Of a stretch of DNA of 64,000 bases, positions 1 through 15,485 are shown piece by piece; the first letter of the stretch is position 1, and each line of letters opens with the position of its first letter. Source of the DNA: Myxococcus hansupus (GTDB lineage: Bacteria > Myxococcota > Myxococcia > Myxococcales > Myxococcaceae); NCBI RefSeq assembly GCF_000280925.3, contig NZ_CP012109.1, positions 124,001 to 188,000 on the forward strand, in the 5' to 3' direction. The notes beneath the pieces were generated by a model, which saw only the letters and a program-made list of their open reading frames with translations, searched no databases and had not been told where the DNA came from. Made by a program: the position numbers and the translations under genes.

Positions 1-651
1 GCCGTTTCCCCGGACGGCTCGCGCGCGGCTGTCTACGGCGCGCAGGCCGTGGCGGTCTGCGCGCGGACGGGCGGTTCGCGTGTCCTCTCCAGGGCGGGCG
101 TGCGCGCCATCACGTTCGATGGTGAGAACCGTCTCTGGTGGTCGCAGGCCGGGGCGCTCTGGCGGGACGACGGCGCGGCGCCGAAACGGGTGGGGGATTT
201 CTCCCCCGTGACGCTCGTCAGCCACGCCAGCGGTGTGCTGGCGCTGGACGCGGAGGGGCAGCTCGTCTCGGTGGCGCCCGACGGCGCCGTGCTGGGGCAG
301 GTGGCCGTGCCTCCGGACACCGACGCCCGCCTCTCCGTGGGCGCGGAGGGCGCCTACGCGGCCGTGCTCGCGGGGAACGCGCTCCAGTTCTACGAGGCGC
401 GGACGCTCGCGCCGCTCCCCAGCGAAGTGCCTTGCGTGGCGGACGGCCTGTGGTGGCTCCACAGTCCCGAGCATGTGTTGGTGGGATGTGTCCAGCAGGG
501 GGAGGAGGGACAGGCCTTCTCGGTGGACCTGCGGACCGCCATGTCCGAGCCCGCCGAGCGTCCGCTCGGAGCGCCCGCCCGGAGGCTCCTCGGACAGCCC
601 CTCTACGTGCACGGCTGCGACGGATTTCCGTGCACGGCCCCCGCACCCTGA
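1..651 (+). CDS. C-terminal part of an unknown beta-rich protein
   Basis: The reading frame is open from the first base, so the start lies upstream of the window; 216 residues are visible before the TGA at 649-651. The sequence alternates short hydrophobic strands with DG and DAEG turns (for example LALDAEGQL, FDGENRLWW), which resembles a WD40/YVTN-type beta-propeller or a PQQ-like repeat fold. No signal peptide, membrane segment or catalytic motif can be judged from this fragment. I do not recognise the family. It is followed by about 200 bp of non-coding sequence before the next gene, so it is probably the last gene of its own transcript. Confidence 0.7.
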   Translation, partial: AVSPDGSRAAVYGAQAVAVCARTGGSRVLSRAGVRAITFDGENRLWWSQAGALWRDDGAAPKRVGDFSPVTLVSHASGVLALDAEGQLVSVAPDGAVLGQVAVPPDTDARLSVGAEGAYAAVLAGNALQFYEARTLAPLPSEVPCVADGLWWLHSPEHVLVGCVQQGEEGQAFSVDLRTAMSEPAERPLGAPARRLLGQPLYVHGCDGFPCTAPAP

Positions 652-850
652 GATGTTGGTAGGAGGCGCGAAGGGCTCGCGTCTTTCACGGTGTGTCCGA
701 ACCTCCCGCGCACTGTGTCCACTGGCGGACGTTCAGGGGTTCGTACGCCGGCATTGAATCGACAAGCCCGCGAACTCCCTGGAGATTCGCCCCAGTCCGG
801 GCGCCGCTTCCGTCAGCCAGCAGCGTTCATCCCGATCAGAGGTTTCTCGC

Positions 851-8242
<7,392 letters not shown>

Positions 8243-8269
8243 TTCACTGAGTGATGGTTACCTCACGAC

Positions 8270-8303
8270 GCCCCTCTTCCGGGCTTGGGTCCGGACGAGG
8301 GGC
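8270..8303 (+). terminator. Terminator-like hairpin after the poly-HAMP kinase
   Basis: An inverted repeat: GCCCCTC and TCCGG (8270-8282) pair with CCGGA and GAGGGGC (8291-8303), with one mismatch and an 8-nt loop. It starts 27 nt after the kinase stop codon. There is no following T tract, so it may be a processing or weak termination structure rather than a classic terminator. Confidence 0.45.
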
Positions 8304-8347
8304 CGCCTAGCCTCTCCCTGCTTGAGAATCCGTGAGGCCCAGGCAGA

Positions 8348-10348
8348 TTGATTCCGCCGACTTCAATGACGCCTAGCGAACACATCACCGCGGAACGCAA
8401 CCAGGAAGGGTCATCCCAGCCGCGGGCGAGCATCCTCATGGTGGACGACCATCCGTCCAACCTGCTCGCGCTCGAGGCCATCCTCGAGCCGTTGGGACAG
8501 GAGCTGGTGAAGGCCACCAGCGGGGAGGAGGCGCTCAAGTTCCTCCTCCAGCGCGACTTCGCCGTCATCCTGATGGACGTGCAGATGCCGGGGCTGGACG
8601 GTTTCCAGACGGCCACCCTCATCAAGCAGCGCGAGCGCACGCGCACCATCCCCATCATCTTCCTCACCGCGCTCAGCCGCGACGCCGCCCATGTGTTCAA
8701 GGGGTATGCGCACGGCGCGGTGGACTACCTGCTCAAGCCGTTCGACCCTGAAATCCTCCGCTCCAAGGTCAGCGTCTTCGTGGACCTGTTCCTCAAGGAG
8801 CAGCAGATTCAGCGCCAGGCGGTGCTGCTGCGCCAGCGCGAGCGCGAGTCCCTGGAGCGCCAGAGCGAGCTGCGCCATCTGCGCCTCACGGAGTCGTTGC
8901 CGGAGGTGATGTGGGCGGCGCGCTCGGATGGCAGCTTCACCTACGCCAACCGCGCCGCGCGCGACTACACGGGCATCCAGGCCGAGCAGCCGCTGTCGCT
9001 GAACACCTTCCTGGAGTTCGTCCACCCGGCGGACCGCGAGGCCATGCGCGCCGTGTGGGTGCAGGCCATCCGCATGGGCCAGCGCGTGGAGCGCGAGTTC
9101 CGGCTGCGCCGCTTCGACGGCGTGTACCGCTGGCACCTGGCGCGCGCGGTGCCGGAGCGGGACGAGAATGGCCTGCTGGCCGGCTGGATTGCCGTGGCCA
9201 CGGACATCGACGACAAGCGCCGGGCGGAAGAGGCGCAGGGGCGCTTCAAGGCGACGCTGGACGCGACGCTGGACTGCGTCCTCATGTTCTCCCCGGACTC
9301 GCTGACGCTCACCTACGCCAACGCGGGCGCGGCGAAGCAGCTCTCCAGCAGCGCGGAGGAGCTGGTGGGGCTGTCGGTGTTGGAGGTGGAGAGCGCCTTC
9401 GACGATGCGGGCTTCCGCAAGCTGCTGGCGCCGCTGGTGAGCGGCACCCTGCCCAGCCAGACGTACTCCACCAGCCACCGGCGGCGGGATGGCTCGGAGG
9501 TGCCGGTGGAGGTGGTGCTCCAGTATGTCGCCGCGGATGGCGGCCCGGGGCGCTTCATCTCCGTGGCGCGCGACATCACCGAGCGGCAGCGGGCGGAGAC
9601 GGCGCTGCGGATGGCCAGCGAGGCGAAGGACGCGTTCCTCGCGGCGGCCAGCCACGAGCTGCGCACGCCGCTGGCCGCGGCCAAGGGCCACGCGCACCTG
9701 GCGCTGCTGAAGCTGGGCGGCGAGACGGAGACCGGGCCGGGCAAGTCGCTGAAAATCATCAACCGGCAAATCGACCGGATGGCCAAGCTGGTGGAGGACC
9801 TGCTCGACATCAGCCGTCTCCAGGCGGGCCGCCTGTCGTTGGAGCTGGAGCGGTTCGACCTGAGCCAGCTCGTGCACGAGACGCGGGACCGCATGGCCGT
9901 GTTGTCCCAGGGCCATGAAATCCACGTCGAGGCGGCGGAGCGGCTCGAGGGGACGTGGGACCGGGGCCGGTTGGACCAGGTGCTCACCAACCTCCTGTCC
10001 AATGCGCTGCGGTATTCACCCGAGGGCGGCCCTGTGTGGGTGCGGCTCCAGAACGAGCGCGACGAGGGTGTCCACCTGTCGGTGACGGACACGGGCGTGG
10101 GCATCCCGAAGGAGAAGCAGTCGCTCATCTTCGAGCGATTTGGCCGCGCTCACGGCAGCAAGTACGGCGGCCTGGGCCTGGGGCTCACCATCAGCCAGGG
10201 CATCGTCGAGCAGCACGGCGGCCGCATCTGGGTGGAGTCGCCCGGCGTCGCGGGGGAGGGCTCCACCTTCCACGTGTGGCTGCCGCGTGAGACGGAGGCG
10301 CCCGCAGTCAACACGCACCCGGACGCGGCGACCCGTACCGCGAACTGA
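8348..10348 (+). CDS. REC-PAS-PAS sensor histidine kinase
   Basis: A 666-residue soluble kinase. An N-terminal receiver domain has phospho-Asp77 in LMDVQMPGLDG and the usual Lys in LLKPFDP. A linker follows, then two PAS/PAC units (about residues 180-300 and 300-420, the first with the DIDDKRRAEE type PAC ending). HisKA has His436 in SHELRTPL, and HATPase carries NLLSNALRYS, DTGVGIP and GLGLGLT. No membrane segment is seen. The layout suggests a kinase whose activity is gated by phosphorylation of its own N-terminal receiver, perhaps from the hybrid kinase just upstream; that link is inference from adjacency. The TTG at 8348 has GAGG about 10 nt upstream; the ATG at 8366 is an alternative start without a good ribosome binding site. 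Confidence 0.9.
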   Translation: MIPPTSMTPSEHITAERNQEGSSQPRASILMVDDHPSNLLALEAILEPLGQELVKATSGEEALKFLLQRDFAVILMDVQMPGLDGFQTATLIKQRERTRTIPIIFLTALSRDAAHVFKGYAHGAVDYLLKPFDPEILRSKVSVFVDLFLKEQQIQRQAVLLRQRERESLERQSELRHLRLTESLPEVMWAARSDGSFTYANRAARDYTGIQAEQPLSLNTFLEFVHPADREAMRAVWVQAIRMGQRVEREFRLRRFDGVYRWHLARAVPERDENGLLAGWIAVATDIDDKRRAEEAQGRFKATLDATLDCVLMFSPDSLTLTYANAGAAKQLSSSAEELVGLSVLEVESAFDDAGFRKLLAPLVSGTLPSQTYSTSHRRRDGSEVPVEVVLQYVAADGGPGRFISVARDITERQRAETALRMASEAKDAFLAAASHELRTPLAAAKGHAHLALLKLGGETETGPGKSLKIINRQIDRMAKLVEDLLDISRLQAGRLSLELERFDLSQLVHETRDRMAVLSQGHEIHVEAAERLEGTWDRGRLDQVLTNLLSNALRYSPEGGPVWVRLQNERDEGVHLSVTDTGVGIPKEKQSLIFERFGRAHGSKYGGLGLGLTISQGIVEQHGGRIWVESPGVAGEGSTFHVWLPRETEAPAVNTHPDAATRTAN

Positions 10349-10350
10349 GG

Positions 10351-10378
10351 GGCCCCTCCCGAGCGGGCCGCGTTTTTT
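10351..10378 (+). terminator. Rho-independent terminator
   Basis: GGCCC (10351-10355) pairs with GGGCC (10365-10369) across a 9-nt loop and is followed by six T residues at 10373-10378. It sits 2 nt after the stop of the REC-PAS kinase gene and insulates it from the sigma factor promoter just downstream. Confidence 0.7.
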
Positions 10379-10388
10379 CTAGGGGTCA

Positions 10389-10416
10389 GGTTCCCACGCT
10401 GGCACGGTCGCGTGTC
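10389..10416 (+). promoter_or_regulatory. Predicted ECF-type promoter of the sigma operon (copy 1)
   Basis: GGTTCCCA at 10389-10396, an 11-nt spacer, then TCGCGTGTC at 10408-10416, 20 nt before the sigma factor ATG. The same two blocks with exactly the same spacing precede the two lipoprotein genes at 13509 and 15486. The conserved ends and variable middle are what an extracytoplasmic-function sigma promoter (-35 and -10) would give. Autoregulation by the downstream sigma factor is inferred. Confidence 0.75.
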
Positions 10417-10436
10417 GAAATGGGCGTGGAGAGAAA

Positions 10437-10937
10437 ATGGTCCGGGGACTAGGCGCCTCGGAGCTCGCAGACCTCTATGAAAAGTACGCGCCCACCGTTC
10501 ACGGGAGGGCAAGGACCCTGCTTGGCCGCGACTCGGATGCCTGGGACGCGGTGCAGGAGGTCTTCTGCCGTCTGCTCAAGTCGGGTGGGGCGTTTCGCGC
10601 GGAGGCACGTCCCATGACCTACATCTTCCGGGTCACCACCCATGTCTGCCTCAACATGCTGCGGAGCCGGGCGCTGAAGGACGTTCCTTCCGAGGCGCCC
10701 GATGCGTCAGCGGAATTGGGCGCGGACCCTCAGGAGGTGGAGGCTCGCAACCTGCTGCGCGTGCTGGCTCGGGAGCTGGATGAGCGCGCGCTCCAGATTG
10801 CGACGCTCCACTTCGTGGACGCGCTCACCCAGGAGGAAATCGTGGAGGTGGTGGGCCTGTCGCGCAAGACGGTGGGGCGCGAGCTGGAGAAGGTTCGCAC
10901 CCGGGCGCGCGAGCTCGCGCTGGAGCCCCGGCCATGA
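10437..10937 (+). CDS. ECF-family RNA polymerase sigma factor
   Basis: 166 residues, the usual length for a group 4 (ECF) sigma factor. Region 2 is visible at about residues 10-75 (AWDAVQEVFCRLL, then MTYIFRVTTHVCLNMLR, the core-binding and -10 recognition helices). Region 4 is at about 105-160 (LTQEEIVEVVGLSRKTV, the -35 recognition helix-turn-helix). The ATG at 10437 follows GGAGAG. The gene overlaps the anti-sigma-like gene by 4 nt (ATGA), so the two are translationally coupled. The matching promoter motif upstream of this gene and of two lipoprotein genes suggests it transcribes its own operon and both lipoproteins. Confidence 0.93.
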   Translation: MVRGLGASELADLYEKYAPTVHGRARTLLGRDSDAWDAVQEVFCRLLKSGGAFRAEARPMTYIFRVTTHVCLNMLRSRALKDVPSEAPDASAELGADPQEVEARNLLRVLARELDERALQIATLHFVDALTQEEIVEVVGLSRKTVGRELEKVRTRARELALEPRP

Positions 10938-11914
10938 GCGGACATCTGTCGAGGCTGGTGTTGGATGAGCTCGTCGTCGGCGACGCGGCGCCTCCGGCAC
11001 ATCTCGCCGCGTGCGCGGAGTGTCAGGCGAAGCTGGCTCGGCTGCGCGAGGCGGCGGGAGCGGCGCGAGTGGCACCAGAGTTCGCGTGGACGCGGACGCG
11101 GGTGTTGGCGCAGCGCGAGGCGTCCGCGGAAGAGGCATCAGCGTTCGCGGGAGCGGTGGTGCAGCGCGAGGAGTCCGCACAGGCGGCGCCGGCGTTCGAG
11201 CGGGCGCGGGTATTGGCGCCACGCGAGGCGTCCTCGGCGGTCGAGCGGGCGCGGGTGGTGGCGCCGCACGATGAGTCTGCGCAGGAGTCCTCGGCGTTCG
11301 AACGGGCGCGGGTGGTGGCGCCACGCGATGAGTCCGCGCGGAAGGCATCAGCGTCCTCGTGGACACGCTGGTTCAATCGGTTCATGGCGCCCAGGCGGGG
11401 CTCGCCGAGGAACTGGCTGTGGGCCGTCCCCCTGGCCGCGGCCCTCGGGTTGGCGTCGGTGGTGGTGCTGCGCGAGCCGCCGGACGGAGTTCGTATCAAG
11501 GGCGGTCCCTTCGTGTCCGTGGTGCGGCAGTCGGATGGCGCCGTGGACGCGCCGCTGTCTCCCGGGGACGTGGTGACGCTCTCCCTGAAAGCGGCGCCCT
11601 ACCGGTACGCGCTGGTGTTCGCCACGGACGCGGCAGGGAAGGTGGCGCTCCTGTGGCCTTCACGGGGCACGCAGTCGGGAGACCCGGCCGCACTGGTGAT
11701 GCCACCCACGTTCATCGTCACGCCCGGCGACTTCGTGCTGGACGCCTTCTTCTCGGACGCGCCACTGCCGGCCGAGCCGGGCCGGGCGGCCCTGGCGATC
11801 CGTGCCGCCGTCTGCGCCACACGGACGCAGCTTTCGGACTGTCAATTCCCCGCGCCATTGGACGGCGCGGCACACCACTACCGCCTCGCCGTCCCTGTGA
11901 GCTCCGGCCCATGA
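10934..11914 (+). CDS. Membrane-anchored anti-sigma-like protein
   Basis: 326 residues starting inside the sigma stop codon. The N-terminus carries HLAACAECQ, an HxxxCxxC zinc-binding arrangement typical of anti-sigma domains that hold ECF factors inactive. Residues about 50-135 are Ala/Arg/Glu-rich degenerate repeats around ERARVVAPR. A single membrane helix lies near residues 155-175 (WLWAVPLAAALGLASVVVL), and the C-terminal periplasmic domain resembles DUF4384 (VVTLSLKAAPYRYALVFATD, KVALLWPS). The arrangement fits a transmembrane signal receiver that releases sigma on an envelope cue. The family assignment is from motif and context; the periplasmic domain's ligand is unknown. Confidence 0.82.
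   Translation: MSGHLSRLVLDELVVGDAAPPAHLAACAECQAKLARLREAAGAARVAPEFAWTRTRVLAQREASAEEASAFAGAVVQREESAQAAPAFERARVLAPREASSAVERARVVAPHDESAQESSAFERARVVAPRDESARKASASSWTRWFNRFMAPRRGSPRNWLWAVPLAAALGLASVVVLREPPDGVRIKGGPFVSVVRQSDGAVDAPLSPGDVVTLSLKAAPYRYALVFATDAAGKVALLWPSRGTQSGDPAALVMPPTFIVTPGDFVLDAFFSDAPLPAEPGRAALAIRAAVCATRTQLSDCQFPAPLDGAAHHYRLAVPVSSGP
11090..11350 (+). repeat. Degenerate repeats coding the anti-sigma linker
   Basis: Imperfect tandem repeats of a unit coding roughly (F/V)ERARV(V/L)APR(D/E)ESA occur at least five times between the zinc-binding domain and the membrane helix. The DNA words GCGGGCGCGGGT and GGCGCCACGCGA recur. The array probably sets linker length on the cytoplasmic side and may vary among strains. 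Confidence 0.65.
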
Positions 11915-13437
11915 TGCTGCTCTCGCTGCTGACCGCCGCGCTGCTGTCCCAGTCCCCTACCGATGAAGCGCCGCCGCCCAGGCGTTACGCGCTGCTCATC
12001 GGGGCCAACCAGGGCCTGGCCTCCGATGAAACCCTGCGCTTCGCGGACGCTGACGCGCGCCGCATGTTCACCCTGTTCCGGGACGCGGGAGGCCTCCACC
12101 CGGAGGACGCCCAGCTCGTCCTGGGCGCGGATGCGGGCCGGGTGAAGACGGCCCTGAAGATGCTGCGGGAGCGCATGGCGCGCGACGCCGCGCCGGGCGA
12201 CCAGCTCCTCGTCTACGTGTCGAGCCACGCCGATGGCGAATCACTGCACCTGTCCGGGACGCGCCTGCCCGTGAAGGACCTGGTGTCGTTCATGGAGGCC
12301 TCGCCCGTGGGCGTGGCGGTGATGTTCATCGACTCGTGCCGCTCGGGCGCGGCCACCCGCATCAAGGGACTGGAGCCGGTGGAGGAGCGGCTGGTGCAGT
12401 GGTCCGCGCCCGCCATCAAGGGCCGCGTCATCGTCACGTCGTCCAGCGCGGACGAGGCCTCGCAGGAGGCCGATGACCTCCAGGGCTCCTTCTTCACGCA
12501 CCACCTGCTGGCGGGACTGCGCGGCGCGGGGGACCTCAACCGGGACGGGCGCGTCACGCTCCAGGAGTCCTATGCCTACGCGTATGGGCGCACGGTGGAG
12601 TCCACGCTGCTCACCCGTGCGGGGACGCAGCACCCCAACTTCCAGTTCGACTTGAAGGGGCAGGGCGAGCTGGTGCTCACCGAGCCCGTGCTCGCGCCCA
12701 GCCGGCTGCTCATCACCGTGCCCGAGCCGGGCGAGTGGGTGGTGGCCTCGGAGCAGGACGGCATGGTGATGGGCGTGTTCACCAAGGGGAACGGCCCGGT
12801 GATGATGGCCCTGCCGCCTGGGGGCTATCGCCTGCGCTCGCGGCGGGAGGACGCGTGGCTGGAGATGCGCGTCGCGGTGCCCGACAAGGGGCATGCGCTG
12901 GTGGATGAGTCGCTGCTCCGCGAGGGCACGCTGGTCGCGCTGAAGGCAAAGGGCCCCCAGGGCTGGCGCGGCGCGCTGCACGTGGGCGGCGCCTTCGCGA
13001 CGCGGACGGCCAGCAACTTTGGTTCAAGCGTGGGTGGGCAGATCCAAGCCTTGTTCAATGCCCCCATTCTCCCGTCGGTCCTGGACGTGGCGTGGGGCAC
13101 GTTCGCCGGCCGCGCGAGCGGGTCCACGGTGAGCCGCGGCATCCATCAGACCGAATTGTCCCTGCGGATGGGCATGGGGCGCCGGTTCCCGTTTCCGATA
13201 GGCGCGCTGACGGTAGGGCCTGAGCTGGGGGCCTTGTTCCTCTTCCAGAACGAAGCGGGCACGCCCCGGGCGGGAACAGCGCCGTACGGTGGCGCGAGCG
13301 CCTCCGCATGGCTCGACGCCCAAGGCGTGTCGCTGGTCATCACGGGCTCGGTGGGCGCGGCGGTGATGCCACTGCCCCAGGGCGCCGAGTTGACGCCGGT
13401 CGCGAGCGTTGGCGCGGGGCTGGGCTGGAATTTCTGA
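11911..13437 (+). CDS. Secreted caspase-fold (peptidase C14-like) protein
   Basis: 508 residues from the ATG at 11911, which overlaps the anti-sigma stop by 4 nt. A short hydrophobic N-terminus (MMLLSLLTAALL) suggests export. The caspase p20-like core covers about residues 25-250: RYALLIGANQG, then His106 in VYVSSHADG and Cys143 in FIDSCRSG, the expected catalytic dyad. The usual SGH is SSH here. EF-like DLNRDGRVT occurs near residue 210. The C-terminal half (about 260-508) has a PEGA-like stretch and then strands that could be a small beta domain. Third gene of the sigma operon, so its level should follow the sigma response. Substrate is unknown. Confidence 0.88.
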   Translation: MMLLSLLTAALLSQSPTDEAPPPRRYALLIGANQGLASDETLRFADADARRMFTLFRDAGGLHPEDAQLVLGADAGRVKTALKMLRERMARDAAPGDQLLVYVSSHADGESLHLSGTRLPVKDLVSFMEASPVGVAVMFIDSCRSGAATRIKGLEPVEERLVQWSAPAIKGRVIVTSSSADEASQEADDLQGSFFTHHLLAGLRGAGDLNRDGRVTLQESYAYAYGRTVESTLLTRAGTQHPNFQFDLKGQGELVLTEPVLAPSRLLITVPEPGEWVVASEQDGMVMGVFTKGNGPVMMALPPGGYRLRSRREDAWLEMRVAVPDKGHALVDESLLREGTLVALKAKGPQGWRGALHVGGAFATRTASNFGSSVGGQIQALFNAPILPSVLDVAWGTFAGRASGSTVSRGIHQTELSLRMGMGRRFPFPIGALTVGPELGALFLFQNEAGTPRAGTAPYGGASASAWLDAQGVSLVITGSVGAAVMPLPQGAELTPVASVGAGLGWNF

Positions 13438-13445
13438 CGCCGTGG

Positions 13446-13473
13446 GGTTCCCAGGTTCGCGCGCTCGCGTGTC
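13446..13473 (+). promoter_or_regulatory. Predicted ECF-type promoter (copy 2)
   Basis: GGTTCCCA at 13446-13453, 11-nt spacer, TCGCGTGTC at 13465-13473, 35 nt before the ATG of the first lipoprotein. It begins only 8 nt after the caspase gene stop, so the lipoprotein gene can be transcribed independently of the operon in front of it. Confidence 0.72.
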
Positions 13474-13508
13474 TCAAGGGAGCACGCCACGCAACGCCTG
13501 GAGCCTCC

Positions 13509-15359
13509 ATGTTTCGCTGTCTCGCTGCCTCCTTCGCGCGAACCACGCTGCTCTTCACCACGCTGTCGCTGTTGGGGTGCGGTGAGGTCTCGGATGGCTC
13601 ATCCCGGAATCCGCCGCTTCCTCCCCGAATGGTGCTCAACGACGCGCGCGGCGAGGAGTATGTGAATGGAAATCTCCTCGTCACCGTTCGGTTCCAGGGC
13701 AGCACCCCCGATAAGGTCGAGCTGCTCCACGACGGGGAGCTGCTGGCCACGCTGGTCCCGCCATTCCAGTTCACCTGGGACACGCGGGGGCAAGAGGAGC
13801 GTGTTCATCGGCTTCAGGCTCGCACGGAGTGGGAGGGCCGTGACGTCCTCAGCGAGGAACTCCTCGTTTCGGTGGACCGCACCCGGCCCGATGTGGCCCA
13901 CCTCGTCCCTCGGCACGACAACCACACCTTCGTGGAGGCATCGACGTTTCGGGTGACCTTCACGGAGCCCATCCATGTCACCGAGCCCGACGCGCTGAAG
14001 TTCGAGTACACAGTCCATGGCGAGACGTGGCGGGCGACCCTGGAACTCTCGGAGGACAAGCGGAGCCTGTCCGCGCCCATCATGATGCGACCCCCTGGTC
14101 TCATGCAGCCGCTCGATGGCGCCTCCTCGTTGTCGTTGGAGGGCATCACGGACCTGGCGGGCAATCCCTTCCGGGAGAACGTGTTCACCGGGCCGCTCGA
14201 CGCATGGACGTGGACGGTTCCCGCTTACAAGCGCGAACTCGTATCCATGGGGAGAGCCGCGGGGCGCCCGGCAGTGGCGATGGACGCGGAGCACTCCGCG
14301 GTGGTCGCCATCGCGGATGCCTCGCTGGTTCCGTTGAGCCTCCCTGCCAGTTTCGGTGACTGGATGGTGGTGCATCGTCAGTCCGGAGAGACCTGGAGTC
14401 GCATGGGCAACCCCTTCCCGTTGGGAATCCAGGTTCAGGTGTCCAACCCGTCGTTGGCCTTGGACTCGGAGGGGAATCCGATGGTGGCTTTCCTTCAACG
14501 GATTTGGGGGCAGTCTCGGCGTACGCTCGAGGTCTACCGGTGGACGTCGTCGGAGTGGGTGCCAATGGGCTCCTCGCTCAACGCTCCCGACGGGGCGGAA
14601 GTGCATGATGCCGCGCTCGTCGTGGACAGCGAAGGCCGGCCCGTCGTGGCGTGGGGTGCCAGTGATGGCATTCACGTCGCGCGGTGGGAGGCGGAAACCT
14701 GGCAGCCGCTGGGAGAGGTTCAGCGGGAAGGGATTGCCTCCGAGGCCCGGATCGTGACGCACGCGCCCGCGATCAGCGCGGATGGCTCAGGAGGCATCTT
14801 CCTGGCATGGGCCGAGGCCGAGACCTCGACGAACAGGTCAGGCCTCTATGTCCGGCACTGGATTGGTCAGAGTTGGGTACCGGTGGGGGGCCGGCTTCTT
14901 CGGGCCTCGGACCCAACGGTCTTCGAGGCCGAGGAACCCTCGATTGCCACGACACCGGACGGACGGCCCGTGGTGGTCTGGGCTGAACGAAATGCCTTCG
15001 CGAACCCCCTTCAACAGGAGGTGGTGGTCGCCCGCTGGTCGGGGACCTCCTGGTCGCCCGAGAACGTGACCTCCGTGTGCGAGGCCGTTCCTGTCTCCGG
15101 TCGGAGGTGGCCGGTGGTGGCCGTTGATGTCCAGGGACGCGAGCTGGTGTCGTTCCTCAGCGGCACCAGCTCCAGCTCGGACCATGAGATCTGCACCTAC
15201 CTGACCCTTTACGATACCCCTCGAACCCGCCGTGTCCGGAGGGTTGGGGCTTACAGCGGGCCCGTGGCCATGACCTTGGATGAGACAGACATGCCCGTGC
15301 TCGTGTGGGGCGGTGCCTCGTTCGTCAGCATGGGTCGCCTGAACTGGGAAGGGGAGTAG
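13509..15359 (+). CDS. Lipoprotein with Ig-like and beta-propeller-like regions (paralogue 1)
   Basis: 616 residues from the ATG at 13509 (GGAG upstream). The signal peptide ends in a lipobox, LSLLGCGEVS. Residues about 35-120 look like a bacterial Ig-like domain (YVNGNLLVTVRFQG, PDKVELLHDG, PPFQFTWDT), followed by a second beta domain (VTFTEPIHV...DLAGNPF, as in Big_5/invasin-type modules). The rest contains repeated strands of the form VVDSEGRPVVAW and W.PLG, probably a beta-propeller. It shares this layout, with clear identity, with the next gene. Its own copy of the sigma motif suggests it is an effector of the envelope response, probably on the cell surface. Function is unknown. Confidence 0.85.
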   Translation: MFRCLAASFARTTLLFTTLSLLGCGEVSDGSSRNPPLPPRMVLNDARGEEYVNGNLLVTVRFQGSTPDKVELLHDGELLATLVPPFQFTWDTRGQEERVHRLQARTEWEGRDVLSEELLVSVDRTRPDVAHLVPRHDNHTFVEASTFRVTFTEPIHVTEPDALKFEYTVHGETWRATLELSEDKRSLSAPIMMRPPGLMQPLDGASSLSLEGITDLAGNPFRENVFTGPLDAWTWTVPAYKRELVSMGRAAGRPAVAMDAEHSAVVAIADASLVPLSLPASFGDWMVVHRQSGETWSRMGNPFPLGIQVQVSNPSLALDSEGNPMVAFLQRIWGQSRRTLEVYRWTSSEWVPMGSSLNAPDGAEVHDAALVVDSEGRPVVAWGASDGIHVARWEAETWQPLGEVQREGIASEARIVTHAPAISADGSGGIFLAWAEAETSTNRSGLYVRHWIGQSWVPVGGRLLRASDPTVFEAEEPSIATTPDGRPVVVWAERNAFANPLQQEVVVARWSGTSWSPENVTSVCEAVPVSGRRWPVVAVDVQGRELVSFLSGTSSSSDHEICTYLTLYDTPRTRRVRRVGAYSGPVAMTLDETDMPVLVWGGASFVSMGRLNWEGE

Positions 15360-15377
15360 CCGGAATGGCCCTTCCGG
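15360..15377 (+). terminator. Short hairpin after lipoprotein 1
   Basis: CCGGAA (15360-15365) and TTCCGG (15372-15377) pair around a 6-nt loop immediately after the stop codon. No T tract follows, so termination is only possible. Confidence 0.35.
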
Positions 15378-15424
15378 AGCCCGTGTATCAGCCGCGGTGA
15401 GCCAGGGGCGTGGTTGGGAATTTC

Positions 15425-15452
15425 GGTTCCCACTCACGCCCGCTCGCGTGTC
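15425..15452 (+). promoter_or_regulatory. Predicted ECF-type promoter (copy 3)
   Basis: GGTTCCCA at 15425-15432, 11-nt spacer, TCGCGTGTC at 15444-15452, 33 nt before the ATG of the second lipoprotein. The spacing is identical to the copies at 10389 and 13446, while the surrounding sequence is not conserved. Confidence 0.74.
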
Positions 15453-15485
15453 CAAAGAAACACATGCCTTTCTCTAGGAGTTGCG

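Noticed and set aside
71..84. A further TCGCGTGTC-like word near position 76
   Set aside because: It is inside a coding region and has no GGTTCCCA block 17 nt upstream, so it is not a fourth promoter copy.
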